Below are positions 44,187 to 52,643 of a DNA stretch of 64,000 bases, one piece after another. A program made the translations under genes and the position numbers. Positions within the stretch are counted from its first letter, which is position 1. Each line of letters starts with the position of its first letter. The notes beneath the pieces were generated by a model. The model had not been told where the DNA came from. It ran no database searches and saw only the letters and a program-made list of their open reading frames with translations. This DNA comes from Paenibacillus polygoni (lineage in GTDB: Bacteria; Bacillota; Bacilli; Paenibacillales; Paenibacillaceae), in the NCBI RefSeq assembly GCF_030263935.1, contig NZ_CP127162.1, positions 4,875,089 through 4,939,088 of the forward strand, written 5' to 3'.

Positions 44187-44381
44187 ATGGGTGAAAGAAC
44201 AGAATTCGAACCAGGAGATAAAGCACCAAACGACGGCGAATATACTGAGGTTGGGGAGGCCAGTTTTCACACAGAAATCAACAATCCCAAACGAGTGAAG
44301 CTGAAAAAAGGCGATCCGTTCCCAGAAACAACGAATAAAGATCGTAAATGGAAGAAGCTTACCAAAGCCCGGGTTCATTAA
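44187..44381 (+). CDS. YjzC-like small protein
   Basis: 64 residues. The N-terminus GERTEFEPGDKAPNDGEYTEVGE and the VKLKKGDPFPETTNKDRKWKK end match the YjzC family as I remember it, a small hydrophilic protein of unknown role conserved in Bacillales. The ATG follows the strong SD AAGGAGGG. Divergent from rpsF. Family assignment by motif only. Confidence 0.8.
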   Translation: MGERTEFEPGDKAPNDGEYTEVGEASFHTEINNPKRVKLKKGDPFPETTNKDRKWKKLTKARVH

Positions 44382-44455
44382 TCATTAACGGATAAGTAAA
44401 ATAAAATTATTTGTAACTCACGTTTATTTTTCTCATTACCGGACATAATACAGTT

Positions 44456-44706
44456 AAGGCAGTGCTCAAGGAGAGGTGTGGTTCCGTTGGATGTATTGAA
44501 GACCGAGCCGGACATTCGCTTAGAGGAGGGTCTTGATCGTGGCAAATAGAAGCGGAAGGTAATGTGCGGAAGATGAAATAAATGGATTCAGATGCACGAG
44601 TATTGCTTGGCAGTACACCGAGTTTCTTACGAATTGTTACGTAATAGATGTTTTCTTTACCATAACGCACTGCCTTCCGAGAAGGACCCTACTAGGGTCC
44701 TTTTTT
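44456..44706 (+). ncRNA. Unidentified structured transcript with terminal helix and terminator
   Basis: AAGGCAGTGC (44456-44465) is exactly complementary to GCACTGCCTT (44667-44676), so a 221-nt segment can close on a 10-bp helix. It is followed by a strong terminator, AAGGACCCT-ACT-AGGGTCCTT (44682-44702) with a T6 run, on the plus strand. Inside, AAGACC/GGTCTT and other short helices occur. Two tiny frames with RBS-like sequence (GTG at 44478, 23 codons; GTG at 44539, 7 codons) lie within. It is not a tRNA, SRP RNA or T-box by sequence. It could be a 6S-like or regulatory RNA, or a leader with small peptides. Confidence 0.45.
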
Positions 44707-44775
44707 GGTATTTTTAAAAAGTAAGTATCTTTAAACAAACACCTGGAACGTACAACAGCAAAAGTCTCCATATAC

Positions 44776-44808
44776 GAAAAAACCTCTTACGTTGTAAACG
44801 TAAGAGGT
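44776..44808 (-). terminator. Terminator of tRNA-Ser
   Basis: ACCTCTTACGTT (44782-44793) pairs with AACGTAAGAGGT (44797-44808) with a GTA loop. On the minus strand it is followed by TTTTTTCG. It follows the tRNA by about 40 bp. Confidence 0.85.
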
Positions 44809-44847
44809 GCGTCCGTATTTTAGGTTAGGTTCAATCATTTAGTTAAA

Positions 44848-44941
44848 TGGCGGAAAGAGAGGGATTCGAACCCTCGCACGCCGCAAGGCGCCTAACTGAT
44901 TTCGAGTCAGTCCCCTTATAACCTCTTGGGTACCTTTCCGC
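44848..44941 (-). tRNA. tRNA-Ser (anticodon CGA)
   Basis: Minus strand, 94 nt including encoded CCA. Acceptor GCGGAAAG pairs with CTTTCCGC, the anticodon stem ACTGA/TCAGT holds the loop CTCGAAA with anticodon CGA (reads UCG), and a long variable arm (GGCGCC-type helix) and TTCGAAT T-loop are present. The long variable arm is the serine feature. Its terminator follows. Confidence 0.92.
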
Positions 44942-45004
44942 AGCAAAATTCATTATATCAAAAAAGTCTTCTAATAGCAAGAAGGGATTGCTGCAGTCTG
45001 CTTC

Positions 45005-45214
45005 TTATTCTGACTGAGGCTCTTCAGATGAGCGAAGTACTTTTTTGAAGTTTTTTTCAAATTTTGCTCTAGGAACTAGCACACTATGCTTACATCCAAC
45101 ACACTTAATCCGGATATCCATTCCCATACGTATGATCTCCATCTCATTGCTTCCGCAAGGGTGTGGTTTCTTCATTTGTACGATGTCTCCAAGATCATAA
45201 ATTTTACGCTCCAC
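45005..45214 (-). CDS. DUF951 small protein (YyzM-like)
   Basis: About 69 residues. Core VERKIYDLGDIVQMKKPHPCGSNEMEIIRMGMDIRIKCVGCKHSVLVPRAKFEK, with Cys residues in PHPCG and KCVGC and a possible zinc site. Start uncertain: the GTG at 45214 has AGGAG 9 bp upstream, ATGs lie at 45223 and upstream. It overlaps the mscS stop by about 11 bp, so it is coupled to it. Function unknown. Confidence 0.85.
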   Translation of the reverse strand: MERKIYDLGDIVQMKKPHPCGSNEMEIIRMGMDIRIKCVGCKHSVLVPRAKFEKNFKKVLRSSEEPQSE

Positions 45215-46181
45215 CTGATCCATCTCCTGTCTCATCATCTTCCCTTGATGCGGCACTCTCTAACTCAGCCATACGAACTGTTTCTTGATATTCGAGCGCT
45301 TGCCTTACATCCATCTGGATGTCACGCTGCACTGCATTATTCATATTCGGCAGACACTCGGCTACCACACGGATCACATACTCCGATGTTGTCATAGACT
45401 GAACCCCCATAACCTCAGGAACAGTCAGTACATTGGTGTTACGTTCTGGCAGGTCGCGTACAGCTTCTTTTACAAGCCGCATTGCTTCACCCAGTCGTTC
45501 TTCACCTTTCATCGGAATATCTACAACGGCTCTTGAGTTAGCCATTGAGTAGTTAGTAACTGTGGTGATTCCCCCGTTAGGAATAATATGAACTTCTCCA
45601 GTAAAACTAATAATCTTCGTTGTTCTTAAACCGATCATTTCCACTGTGCCTTTTAAGGTGCCCGTTTGGATAACATCCCCAACAGCGAATTGGTCTTCAA
45701 ATATGATGAAAAAACCGGTTATCACGTCTTTAACTAAACTTTGTGCACCAAATCCAATGGCGAGTCCAAGTACACCAGCACTAGCTAACACGGGTGCTAG
45801 ATCTACACCTAGTTGACTAAGAATAAGGAGCACCAGAATGAAGTTACATGCCATGGAGACTACATTTTTCAGAAGTTCCCCAACCGTATTCACTCTTCGC
45901 GTATTGAGTCGTATTCTTCTCTCCGAATCATTATTCAGTAAAGATTTATCAATAATTCCATGCAGTAATTTAATAACAATCCGTGTTAAAACAAATACAA
46001 TAAGAATCTGTAATAGTGTACCTGCGTAGCCGATCCACATGTCGGCATCTGTGAACCAGTTCCATATACCATCTGTAATTTTTTGAACCCAGCTCACAGC
46101 TTCCTCAACTGTTTCTTCGACTTTTCCTGGTTCTTCTGTTGCATTGGTTGTGCCAGTCAATAACATTAGCGGCCAATCCAC
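45204..46181 (-). CDS. Small-conductance mechanosensitive channel (MscS family)
   Basis: 325 residues. N-terminal membrane helices (about 54-72 and 101-125), then the pore-lining TM3 motif VLASAGVLGLAIGFGAQSLVKDVITGFFIIFEDQFAVGDVI and a soluble beta/alpha vestibule domain. Opens on hypo-osmotic shock. YkuT-like MscS of Bacillales; lies upstream of the DUF951 gene. Confidence 0.93.
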   Translation of the reverse strand: MDWPLMLLTGTTNATEEPGKVEETVEEAVSWVQKITDGIWNWFTDADMWIGYAGTLLQILIVFVLTRIVIKLLHGIIDKSLLNNDSERRIRLNTRRVNTVGELLKNVVSMACNFILVLLILSQLGVDLAPVLASAGVLGLAIGFGAQSLVKDVITGFFIIFEDQFAVGDVIQTGTLKGTVEMIGLRTTKIISFTGEVHIIPNGGITTVTNYSMANSRAVVDIPMKGEERLGEAMRLVKEAVRDLPERNTNVLTVPEVMGVQSMTTSEYVIRVVAECLPNMNNAVQRDIQMDVRQALEYQETVRMAELESAASREDDETGDGSGGA

Positions 46182-46210
46182 TCTTTACTCACCTCTTTAG
46201 TAAACGATCT

Positions 46211-46459
46211 CTATATGATTTCTATATACCCGGTCCCTTCTTTTCGAAAAATACCGCGCACTTCAACTTTCTCTGTCATGATAACATACTTTACTTTGTC
46301 CAGAAATTCCGCAGGGAACTGAATTGATAAAGCACAGCCTGCAGTTATCTCTTTCGGGGTAGGACAGGTATCAATCTCAACCTCCGCGTACTCTAGCAGC
46401 ATTTCTGCATAAATCGCTTGCTGTGTTGAGTCAAAAGCTATCGTAAGCCACGTATCCAC
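46211..46459 (-). CDS. DUF3343 protein (putative Se/S carrier-like)
   Basis: 82 residues. Starts MDTWLTIAFDSTQQAIYAEMLL and has the DUF3343 pattern with CPTPKEITAGCALSIQF, including the Pro/Cys-containing central motif. DUF3343 is found next to SelU or cysteine-desulfurase genes in some genomes, and a cysteine-desulfurase-like gene lies 1.2 kb away here. Function unproven. Confidence 0.85.
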   Translation of the reverse strand: MDTWLTIAFDSTQQAIYAEMLLEYAEVEIDTCPTPKEITAGCALSIQFPAEFLDKVKYVIMTEKVEVRGIFRKEGTGYIEII

Positions 46460-46565
46460 TTGAATACTCCTATCTATGATGGTCTAGTGAATTGAAGTAT
46501 AAAAACCAGCATTCTTCCATATACTAATACTACTATTCCAAGCACGAAAGGAAGATAGTGCGTCT

Positions 46566-47177
46566 ATGAATCGTAATCCTAAAGCTTTATCTTCACAGGA
46601 CATGCCTGGCCTGAAAATACCTCATACAGATCCAGGTATTGCTTCAGCCATTGTCCATCGTTTACTATTCCATCTATTTCAGGCACCTGCCCATAAAGAA
46701 ATTGTCATTGTTTGTATTGGAACCGATCGCTCAACAGGCGATTGTCTTGGTCCTCTTGTGGGTACTTCTCTATCCAAGCTAAAGAGCAGTCCCATTTACC
46801 ATCTATACGGTACACTAGAAGAACCCGTTCATGCAATGAATTTACAAGATACACTTGATGTAATTTATTCCACACATGCTGACCCTTATGTTATTGGTAT
46901 CGATGCTTGTCTTGGACAATCTTCTAGTGTAGGTTGCATTCAAGTATCCGCCGGACCGCTTCGCCCAGGAGCAGGTGTAAATAAAGAATTACCGCCGGTT
47001 GGCGATATCCATTTGACAGGTATCGTTAACGTCGGCGGCTTTATGGAGTATTTCGTGCTTCAGAATACTCGGCTTAGTCTGGTCGTTCGCATGGCAGAAG
47101 TAATCTCCCACAGTTTATATGATGCACTTACCGAATGGCATAAGCGTGTTACGCTTCTTGCTGTGCAAGAACAATAG
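46566..47177 (+). CDS. yyaC: Spore protease-like protein YyaC
   Basis: 203 residues. Related to the germination protease (GPR) family: IVIVCIGTDRSTGDCLGPLVGT, an Asp-x-CLG motif, and the region LPPVGDIHLTGIVNVGGFMEYFVLQ. YyaC sits beside parB in B. subtilis and is a sporulation-associated putative protease of unknown target. It runs opposite to its neighbours and overlaps the 3' end of the DUF4446 gene by 29 bp. Confidence 0.9.
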   Translation: MNRNPKALSSQDMPGLKIPHTDPGIASAIVHRLLFHLFQAPAHKEIVIVCIGTDRSTGDCLGPLVGTSLSKLKSSPIYHLYGTLEEPVHAMNLQDTLDVIYSTHADPYVIGIDACLGQSSSVGCIQVSAGPLRPGAGVNKELPPVGDIHLTGIVNVGGFMEYFVLQNTRLSLVVRMAEVISHSLYDALTEWHKRVTLLAVQEQ

Positions 47178-47649
47178 CTTCTTTTTCTTCGTTTGATAGA
47201 GAATACGTTGACTCTCCCCCTTTTAGGGGCTTTGCATATACATAAGAACCATCCCGATTATATAACCCTGTTAGCACGAGTCCATCGCTCTGTTCGTTCA
47301 GCATGGCAACAGAAAAACTCAGATCTGTCCCCCGCTCTCCATATGCATTATAACGTTTTACTCCTATTTTCCCTTGGACTTGCTTCAACTTCGTAAGTGC
47401 CTTATTGATATCATCTTTATTCTCAGCCTGCATATCCTCGATAGCATCCATTTGAACTTTAAGCTGAAAAAGTAAGGACTCTAAATCTTCTACGCCTGTA
47501 CTAGACATTAAGTTGTCATAGTTTTTACGAAGTTTACGCATCTTTACAGCTTGGACAATCATCATGATTAAAAGAACAAGAACAATTAACAGAGTTCCAA
47601 AAGTTATAATAGGCAATTGTTCCAGGATCAGTTCATTTATATCTGTCAT
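47149..47649 (-). CDS. DUF4446 membrane protein
   Basis: 166 residues. One membrane helix (about 13-35) followed by a basic helix, a coiled-coil-like region (about 60-95) and a C-terminal domain with DLSFSVAMLNEQSDGLVLTGLYNRDGSYVYAKPL, typical of DUF4446. Function unknown. In Bacillales it accompanies the parB/yyaC region. Its 3' end overlaps yyaC on the opposite strand. Confidence 0.88.
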   Translation of the reverse strand: MTDINELILEQLPIITFGTLLIVLVLLIMMIVQAVKMRKLRKNYDNLMSSTGVEDLESLLFQLKVQMDAIEDMQAENKDDINKALTKLKQVQGKIGVKRYNAYGERGTDLSFSVAMLNEQSDGLVLTGLYNRDGSYVYAKPLKGGESTYSLSNEEKEAIVLAQQEA

Positions 47650-47673
47650 TTATTGTTCCTACTCCTCTATTAA

Positions 47674-48828
47674 TTAAGATCTACTGGCAAGATCGTGGAC
47701 AGCTGCAAGCAGCGCCGACACTTCCGCCTCTGTTGAGTTTACACCAAAACTAGCTCTCACTGCTCCTCGATCTAAAGTTCCTGCACTTTCATGTGCTAGT
47801 GGGGTACAGTGAAATCCCGAGCGCACTGCAATACCATATTCTCGGTCAAGCCGGAAAGCTAAATCGGCAGAATCTACGTTTTCTATATTAAAAGATACAA
47901 GTCCACTTCTTGGGCATCCTTTTCTCGGGCCCAGAATATGTGCTCCTGGCACCTTTTCTAATCCCTCTATTAAATACTGAGATAACGACCACTCATGTTC
48001 ATAGATATGATCGATCGATAAGGATAATACTTGCTCTATTCCTGCCGTTAAACCAGCATACCCCACCACGTTGGGTGTACCTGATTCATAACGGTCAGGT
48101 CTAACCGTCGGTTGCCCTATTGCTTCTGATTGGCTGCCTGTGCCTCCGTAAATTAGCGGCTTCACATCAAGATCGGGATGAATGTAAAGGCCTCCTGTTC
48201 CCTGCGGCCCAAGCAAACCTTTATGCCCGGGAAAAGCCAACAGATCAATCCCCATCTTTTCTACATCAATATGCAGGACTCCCGCACTCTGAGCAGCATC
48301 GACGAGCAAAGGGATTCCGTGTTTTCGAGTAACAGCACTAATCTCTTTCAATGGAAGAATACTTCCGAGCAGATTAGAACTATGTGTTACTGCAACTAAT
48401 TTGGTGTGAGGACGAATTCGGTTCTCGAGCATATTCATAGATATTTGGCCTTCATCCGTAAGCGGAAGATAATCCACTTCAATCTGCCCAAGTGATTTTA
48501 AATATTCTAAAGGTCTTCTTACTGAATTATGTTCCATCATTGTTGTAATTACATGATCGCCGGGTTCCAAAATTCCTGTTATCGCTAAATTTAAGCTCAT
48601 TGTAGTGTTAGAAGTAAGTACGATATCATTTGGATTATGAATCCTAAACAGCTTTGCAATAACACGGCGAGTATGAAATAATACCCGACTTGCGTTGACA
48701 GACATTTGATGACTTCCTCTGCCTGGGTTTGCACCTGCTGTTTCCATTGCTTGAAGCATCGCTTCTTTTACTGTTTCCGGCTTCGGCCACGAAGTAGCAG
48801 CATGATCCAAATATATGATTTTATCCAT
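47674..48828 (-). CDS. Class-V aminotransferase, cysteine desulfurase-like
   Basis: 384 residues. PLP-dependent fold-type I enzyme: PLP-Schiff-base Lys203 in FPGHKGLLG, the phosphate-binding ATSW.../NPG loop, and Cys341 in AVRSGFHCTPLAH, located where CsdA/SufS-type enzymes have the persulfide Cys. Probably a cysteine desulfurase or related lyase (TIGR01977-like). Precedes the DUF4446 gene, 24 bp apart. Confidence 0.9.
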   Translation of the reverse strand: MDKIIYLDHAATSWPKPETVKEAMLQAMETAGANPGRGSHQMSVNASRVLFHTRRVIAKLFRIHNPNDIVLTSNTTMSLNLAITGILEPGDHVITTMMEHNSVRRPLEYLKSLGQIEVDYLPLTDEGQISMNMLENRIRPHTKLVAVTHSSNLLGSILPLKEISAVTRKHGIPLLVDAAQSAGVLHIDVEKMGIDLLAFPGHKGLLGPQGTGGLYIHPDLDVKPLIYGGTGSQSEAIGQPTVRPDRYESGTPNVVGYAGLTAGIEQVLSLSIDHIYEHEWSLSQYLIEGLEKVPGAHILGPRKGCPRSGLVSFNIENVDSADLAFRLDREYGIAVRSGFHCTPLAHESAGTLDRGAVRASFGVNSTEAEVSALLAAVHDLASRS

Positions 48829-48844
48829 TCCCCTACTCCTCTAC

Positions 48845-48900
48845 AAAAGAAAATGACATATCCTTTCTTCCTACCTGAGGTAAGAGGACGATATGTCATT
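48845..48900 (-). terminator. Terminator after parB
   Basis: AATGACATATC (48852-48862) pairs with GATATGTCATT (48890-48900), enclosing a loop with CCTC/GAGG pairing. On the minus strand it is followed by TTTTCTTTTG. It ends the noc-parA-parB block. Confidence 0.8.
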
Positions 48901-48967
48901 ACACTAAAGACTTACTTACCCATTACCCTCATATTCATGTGTATTGATGATAGGTTAGACATGTTGA

Positions 48968-49828
48968 TCATTCAAGAAGTCCATTTATCTGAAGTAGTTC
49001 TAAAAGTCTCTCTAAATCCTGTTTGCTGTAGTAATTTAGTTCGATCTTTCCCTTTTCCTTATGATCCTTAATCTTTACCGTTGTCTTAAAATGATTCCGC
49101 AGACTTTCCTCAACTGTTTCAATGTAAGGGTCTCTTCTCTTCTGCTTAGACTTAGATTTACTTTCCTTCCCTTTACGATCCATCTGTTGAACAGCTTCTT
49201 CAAGTTCTCTAACGCTCCATTGCTTCTGGATACATTCCTCTGCTAGTTCTTTTATTACCTTTTGGTCCTTAAGGCCAACAATAGCTCTTGCATGCCCCAT
49301 AGATAATGTTCCACGTGAAACATGATCTTTTACTTCCTCAGGTAAAGTTAACAACCGCAGAAAGTTAGCAATATGAGATCTTGATTTACCAACTTTCATA
49401 GACAGTTCTTCTTGAGTTAGAGAAAACTGATCCATAAGACCTTGATATGCTACAGCGACTTCCATTGCATTTAGGTTTTCACGTTGCAGGTTTTCAATAA
49501 GTGCAATTTCCATAACTTGCTGTTCGGAAAAGTTGCGAACTACAGCCGGTACCGTAGATTTACCGCAATACTCAGATGCACGAAAACGCCTCTCACCCGC
49601 TATAATTTCATACCCTTTAAGCACACTGCGAACAATAATCGGTTGAATAACTCCGTGCTGGCGAATAGATTCTGCCAGTTCTTTAATAGACTCTTCATCA
49701 AACGTTTTTCTAGGCTGATAAGGATTTGCGCGAAGCTGGCTGAGTGGTATTTCCACGATTTTGTCATCATCGTTGATCGAAAGCGCAGGTAGAATTGCGT
49801 CTAATCCTTTACCTAAACGCTTACTCAT
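48968..49828 (-). CDS. parB: Chromosome-partitioning protein ParB (Spo0J)
   Basis: 286 residues. ParB/Srx N-terminal domain (PLSQLRANPYQPRKTFDEESIKEL...GERRFRAS), central HTH for parS (LSMKVGKSRSHIANFLRLL), and C-terminal dimerisation domain (HFKTTVKIKDHKEKGKIELNYYSKQDLERLLEL). Binds parS, spreads by CTP-dependent clamping and loads SMC. It overlaps parA by 8 bp and contains a parS site. Confidence 0.96.
   Translation of the reverse strand: MSKRLGKGLDAILPALSINDDDKIVEIPLSQLRANPYQPRKTFDEESIKELAESIRQHGVIQPIIVRSVLKGYEIIAGERRFRASEYCGKSTVPAVVRNFSEQQVMEIALIENLQRENLNAMEVAVAYQGLMDQFSLTQEELSMKVGKSRSHIANFLRLLTLPEEVKDHVSRGTLSMGHARAIVGLKDQKVIKELAEECIQKQWSVRELEEAVQQMDRKGKESKSKSKQKRRDPYIETVEESLRNHFKTTVKIKDHKEKGKIELNYYSKQDLERLLELLQINGLLE
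49307..49322. promoter_or_regulatory. parS site within parB
   Basis: TGTTCCACGTGAAACA, a perfect match to the ParB/Spo0J binding consensus. A parS inside the spo0J gene is also found in B. subtilis. Confidence 0.92.
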
Positions 49829-50582
49829 ATGAAATCACTTCCTTTGCCAACTCTAGATAAACCTCAGCTCCTCTTGAGCGAGGATCATACGTAATAATAG
49901 ATTGTCCATGTGATGGTGCTTCACTAAGTCTAATATTGCGTGGAATAATCGTTCTATAAACTTTTTGTTGAAAATACTTTTTGACTTCTTCTATAACTTG
50001 AATCCCAAGATTCGTGCGAGCATCAAACATAGTAAGCAATACACCTTCAATTTGAAGAGAAGTATTCAGATGTTTTTGTACAAGCCTAACTGTATTTAGG
50101 AGCTGACTTAAACCTTCGAGGGCGTAATATTCACACTGAATTGGAATAATAACAGAATCGGATGCAGTCAGTGAGTTAATGGTAAGCATCCCAAGTGAAG
50201 GAGGACAATCAATCAAAATATAGTCATACTCATGTTTGATCATCTGCAGAGATTTCTTCAGACGAACTTCACGAGAAATGGTAGATACAAGTTCAATTTC
50301 TGCTCCAGCAAGCTGAATTGTTGCGGGAATCAAATGGAGTCCCGGGATATTCGTTTCCACAATGGCTTCTTTAGGATGGATCTCTTCAATGAGCACATCG
50401 TAGATACAATAAGCAACATCTGCTTTATTAACACCCACACCGCTAGTTGTGTTGCCTTGGGGATCTATATCTACAAGAAGCACACGCTTGCCAAGTGAAG
50501 CTAGTCCTGCACCCAAATTAACAGAGGACGTGGTTTTACCTACTCCGCCCTTCTGGTTTGCTACGGCAATAATCTTTGACAC
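49821..50582 (-). CDS. parA: Chromosome-partitioning ATPase ParA (Soj)
   Basis: 253 residues, the size of B. subtilis Soj, from a GTG at 50582 with GAGGTGAAAAAA upstream; the frame extends further without similarity. Deviant Walker A KGGVGKTT (10-17), DIDPQGN and Walker B DYILIDCPPSLG. Works with ParB/parS in origin segregation and DnaA control. Confidence 0.95.
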   Translation of the reverse strand: MSKIIAVANQKGGVGKTTSSVNLGAGLASLGKRVLLVDIDPQGNTTSGVGVNKADVAYCIYDVLIEEIHPKEAIVETNIPGLHLIPATIQLAGAEIELVSTISREVRLKKSLQMIKHEYDYILIDCPPSLGMLTINSLTASDSVIIPIQCEYYALEGLSQLLNTVRLVQKHLNTSLQIEGVLLTMFDARTNLGIQVIEEVKKYFQQKVYRTIIPRNIRLSEAPSHGQSIITYDPRSRGAEVYLELAKEVISYE

Positions 50583-50664
50583 TTTTTTCACCTCAGTATA
50601 GGAGTCATTCCTTAGGGGTACGAGATAATAGATATCGGCGCAATAGCTAGAATGAAGTAGATAG

Positions 50665-50686
50665 AAAAAGCGGCACCTGAGCCGCT
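50665..50686 (-). terminator. Terminator between noc and parA
   Basis: AGCGGC/GCCGCT (6 bp, 6-base loop), followed on the minus strand by TTTTTC. Noc and parA are therefore probably transcribed separately, or this attenuates readthrough. Confidence 0.75.
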
Positions 50687-50695
50687 GTATGTTCA

Positions 50696-51514
50696 TTATT
50701 TACGTTTCGGAATTTGTATTACTATTTCATAATGATCTTCATGATCAGATTCTTTTGTTTTGATGTCGAGGCCCGAGTCTGACACCATATCAATGGATTG
50801 TCTAATTGTGTTCAAAGCGAGTCTAACATCTTTTGTAAAAGAAATCCGTTTAGACTTCTTAATCTTGGAAGACTCTTTGTAGAAAGCAACCCTTGCTTCC
50901 GTTTGTTTTACATTGAGTTCTTTAGTGATGATTTCCTCGAGAATTTTTAATTGGATCTCCAAACGATCTAGGGAAAGTAGTGCTCTCGCATGTCGCTCAG
51001 ATATTTTCCGTTCCATAAGAGCCATCTTCACTTCTTCAGGTAGATGCAGCAAGCGAATTTTGTTTGCTATTGTGGATTGGCTTTTTCCAAGGCGCTGTGC
51101 CAGACTTTCTTGTGTTAACTGGTGCAAGTCGATCAACTTTTGATAGGCCACAGCCTCTTCAATCGCCGTCAGACCTTCACGCTGTAAGTTTTCGATAAGT
51201 GCTATGGAAGCTGCTTGGGAATCATTAAATTCACGTACAATAGCAGGGATATGTTCCATGCCAAGTTTCCTTACGGCACGCCAGCGTCTCTCCCCAGCAA
51301 TGATTTCATATTGCCCGTTCCGAACGCGAACCACAATGGGCTGAATAACACCATGGGTTTTAATCGTTTGGCATAATTCTTCAATCTTCTCGTCATCAAA
51401 AATCGTACGGGGCTGATACGGGCTGCTCACAATTTCATCGATCGGAATTTGTTTTACTTCTTCCCCGTTACTGCGTTCCGTCAAACCAAACAACTTCGAA
51501 AATTGTTCTTTCAT
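50696..51514 (-). CDS. noc: Nucleoid occlusion protein Noc
   Basis: 272 residues from the ATG at 51514 ([10 protein letters not shown]). An N-terminal amphipathic helix, as in Noc, for membrane association, a ParB-type domain ([16 protein letters not shown]...GERRWRAV), and HTH ([19 protein letters not shown]). Noc binds NBS sites and prevents septation over the nucleoid. The order noc-parA-parB is the Bacillales one. Confidence 0.93.
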   Translation of the reverse strand: MKEQFSKLFGLTERSNGEEVKQIPIDEIVSSPYQPRTIFDDEKIEELCQTIKTHGVIQPIVVRVRNGQYEIIAGERRWRAVRKLGMEHIPAIVREFNDSQAASIALIENLQREGLTAIEEAVAYQKLIDLHQLTQESLAQRLGKSQSTIANKIRLLHLPEEVKMALMERKISERHARALLSLDRLEIQLKILEEIITKELNVKQTEARVAFYKESSKIKKSKRISFTKDVRLALNTIRQSIDMVSDSGLDIKTKESDHEDHYEIVIQIPKRK

Positions 51515-51878
51515 TCCGTAGATTACCACCTAAATTCAAAATAGTGCCGCTTAAGGCACTTTATTGACTGTTCTCTCTTCGATTCCGTGTTGCAACTAGG
51601 CTAAGCCGTCTTCTTTATGTATAGGATTATGTTCTATGACGTTTAGACTCAATCTGTACGAAGAAACTACTCCCTCTATTCTATCACTTTTTCTTCCATA
51701 ATCCTATTGTTTGGCAGTGAATTTTATCTCATTTTAAGGAAAATTGACTTCTAGTATTTTCATCGCGTTTGTTGATTATGAGCCTTGTTTTTATACCGTT
51801 TTTAATACCTGTTTTTATGCAGATATAATGTTGTATTATTTCTTATTTTAAGGAAGATAGATTGCTTAAAATAAACAA
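51515..51878. other. Gap between noc and the parS-containing terminator
   Basis: About 360 bp, A/T-rich, expected to contain the noc promoter. No gene, RNA or repeat seen. Confidence 0.4.
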
Positions 51879-51914
51879 AAAAAGGGAATGTTTCACGTGA
51901 AACATTCCCTTTTT
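51879..51914. terminator. rsmG terminator with parS as its core
   Basis: A perfect 36-bp palindrome. Its centre, 51889-51904, is TGTTTCACGTGAAACA, a parS match at every position but one (which is the symmetric variant). Both arms end in A/T runs, giving a bidirectional terminator for rsmG (minus). The parS site and the terminator are the same sequence. Confidence 0.9.
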
Positions 51915-51915
51915 A

Positions 51916-52641
51916 TTATTTAACAAGTGGTGTCTTAAGTGGTGTTCCTGGTTTTCTAGGATACATCTTTGGTGTGTTAGCTATCTTACGGATTAAAATC
52001 ATATGCCTTGCTGACTCTTCCACGGGTAATTGGAAAGCATGTGTTTCAATGAGTTTACCCTTTAACTCTTTTAAACTGTATGCCGCTTCTGTCAATTCTG
52101 CAGCAGGATCGCTACCCTTCATTGCTGCAAACATTCCGTCTTTACGAACAAAAGGTAGGCAGAATTCATTAAGTACTGCAAGCCTAGCAACAGCACGAGC
52201 TGTAACAAGATCATAATGATCCCGGTAACCTGCTTTTCTTCCGACCTCTTCTGCCCGGCCATGAATAAGTTCCACGTCTTGAAGTCCAAGAGCATCACAA
52301 AGATGTTGTAAGAACGTAATCCGTTTATTCAGAGAATCAATAATCGTCAGCTTTAAATGAGGAAAACAAATCTTAAGCGGAATACCCGGGAAACCTGCCC
52401 CAGACCCTATATCCGCGATGGTATTCACTTCGTCCATTCCTACATAGAAAGCAAGTGACACAGAATCATAAAAGTGTTTTGTATATACTTGCTCTCTCTC
52501 AGTGATACCCGTTAGATTCATTTTCTCATTCCAAGATACGAGCTCTTTATAATAAATCTCAAATTGATCTAACTGCTTCTCGCTAAGCTCAATCTGATGT
52601 TCTGCTAAGCGTTCTTGCAATTCCTTCTGTATATGATCCAT
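51916..52641 (-). CDS. rsmG: 16S rRNA m7G527 methyltransferase RsmG
   Basis: 241 residues. SAM-binding Rossmann core with IADIGSGAGFPGIPLKI, a following TIIDSLNKR and TARAVARLAVLNEF. Methylates G527 of 16S rRNA; loss gives low-level streptomycin resistance in other bacteria. Follows mnmG by 2 bp. Confidence 0.95.
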   Translation of the reverse strand: MDHIQKELQERLAEHQIELSEKQLDQFEIYYKELVSWNEKMNLTGITEREQVYTKHFYDSVSLAFYVGMDEVNTIADIGSGAGFPGIPLKICFPHLKLTIIDSLNKRITFLQHLCDALGLQDVELIHGRAEEVGRKAGYRDHYDLVTARAVARLAVLNEFCLPFVRKDGMFAAMKGSDPAAELTEAAYSLKELKGKLIETHAFQLPVEESARHMILIRKIANTPKMYPRKPGTPLKTPLVK

Positions 52642-52643
52642 TG

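Noticed and set aside
44407..44670. Minus-strand ORF of 87 residues opposite the structured RNA
   Set aside because: No RBS, atypical composition, and it is the complement of the structured region.
44456..44706. SRP RNA or T-box leader
   Set aside because: No SRP domain IV sequence and no T-box motif (GGGTGGNACC).
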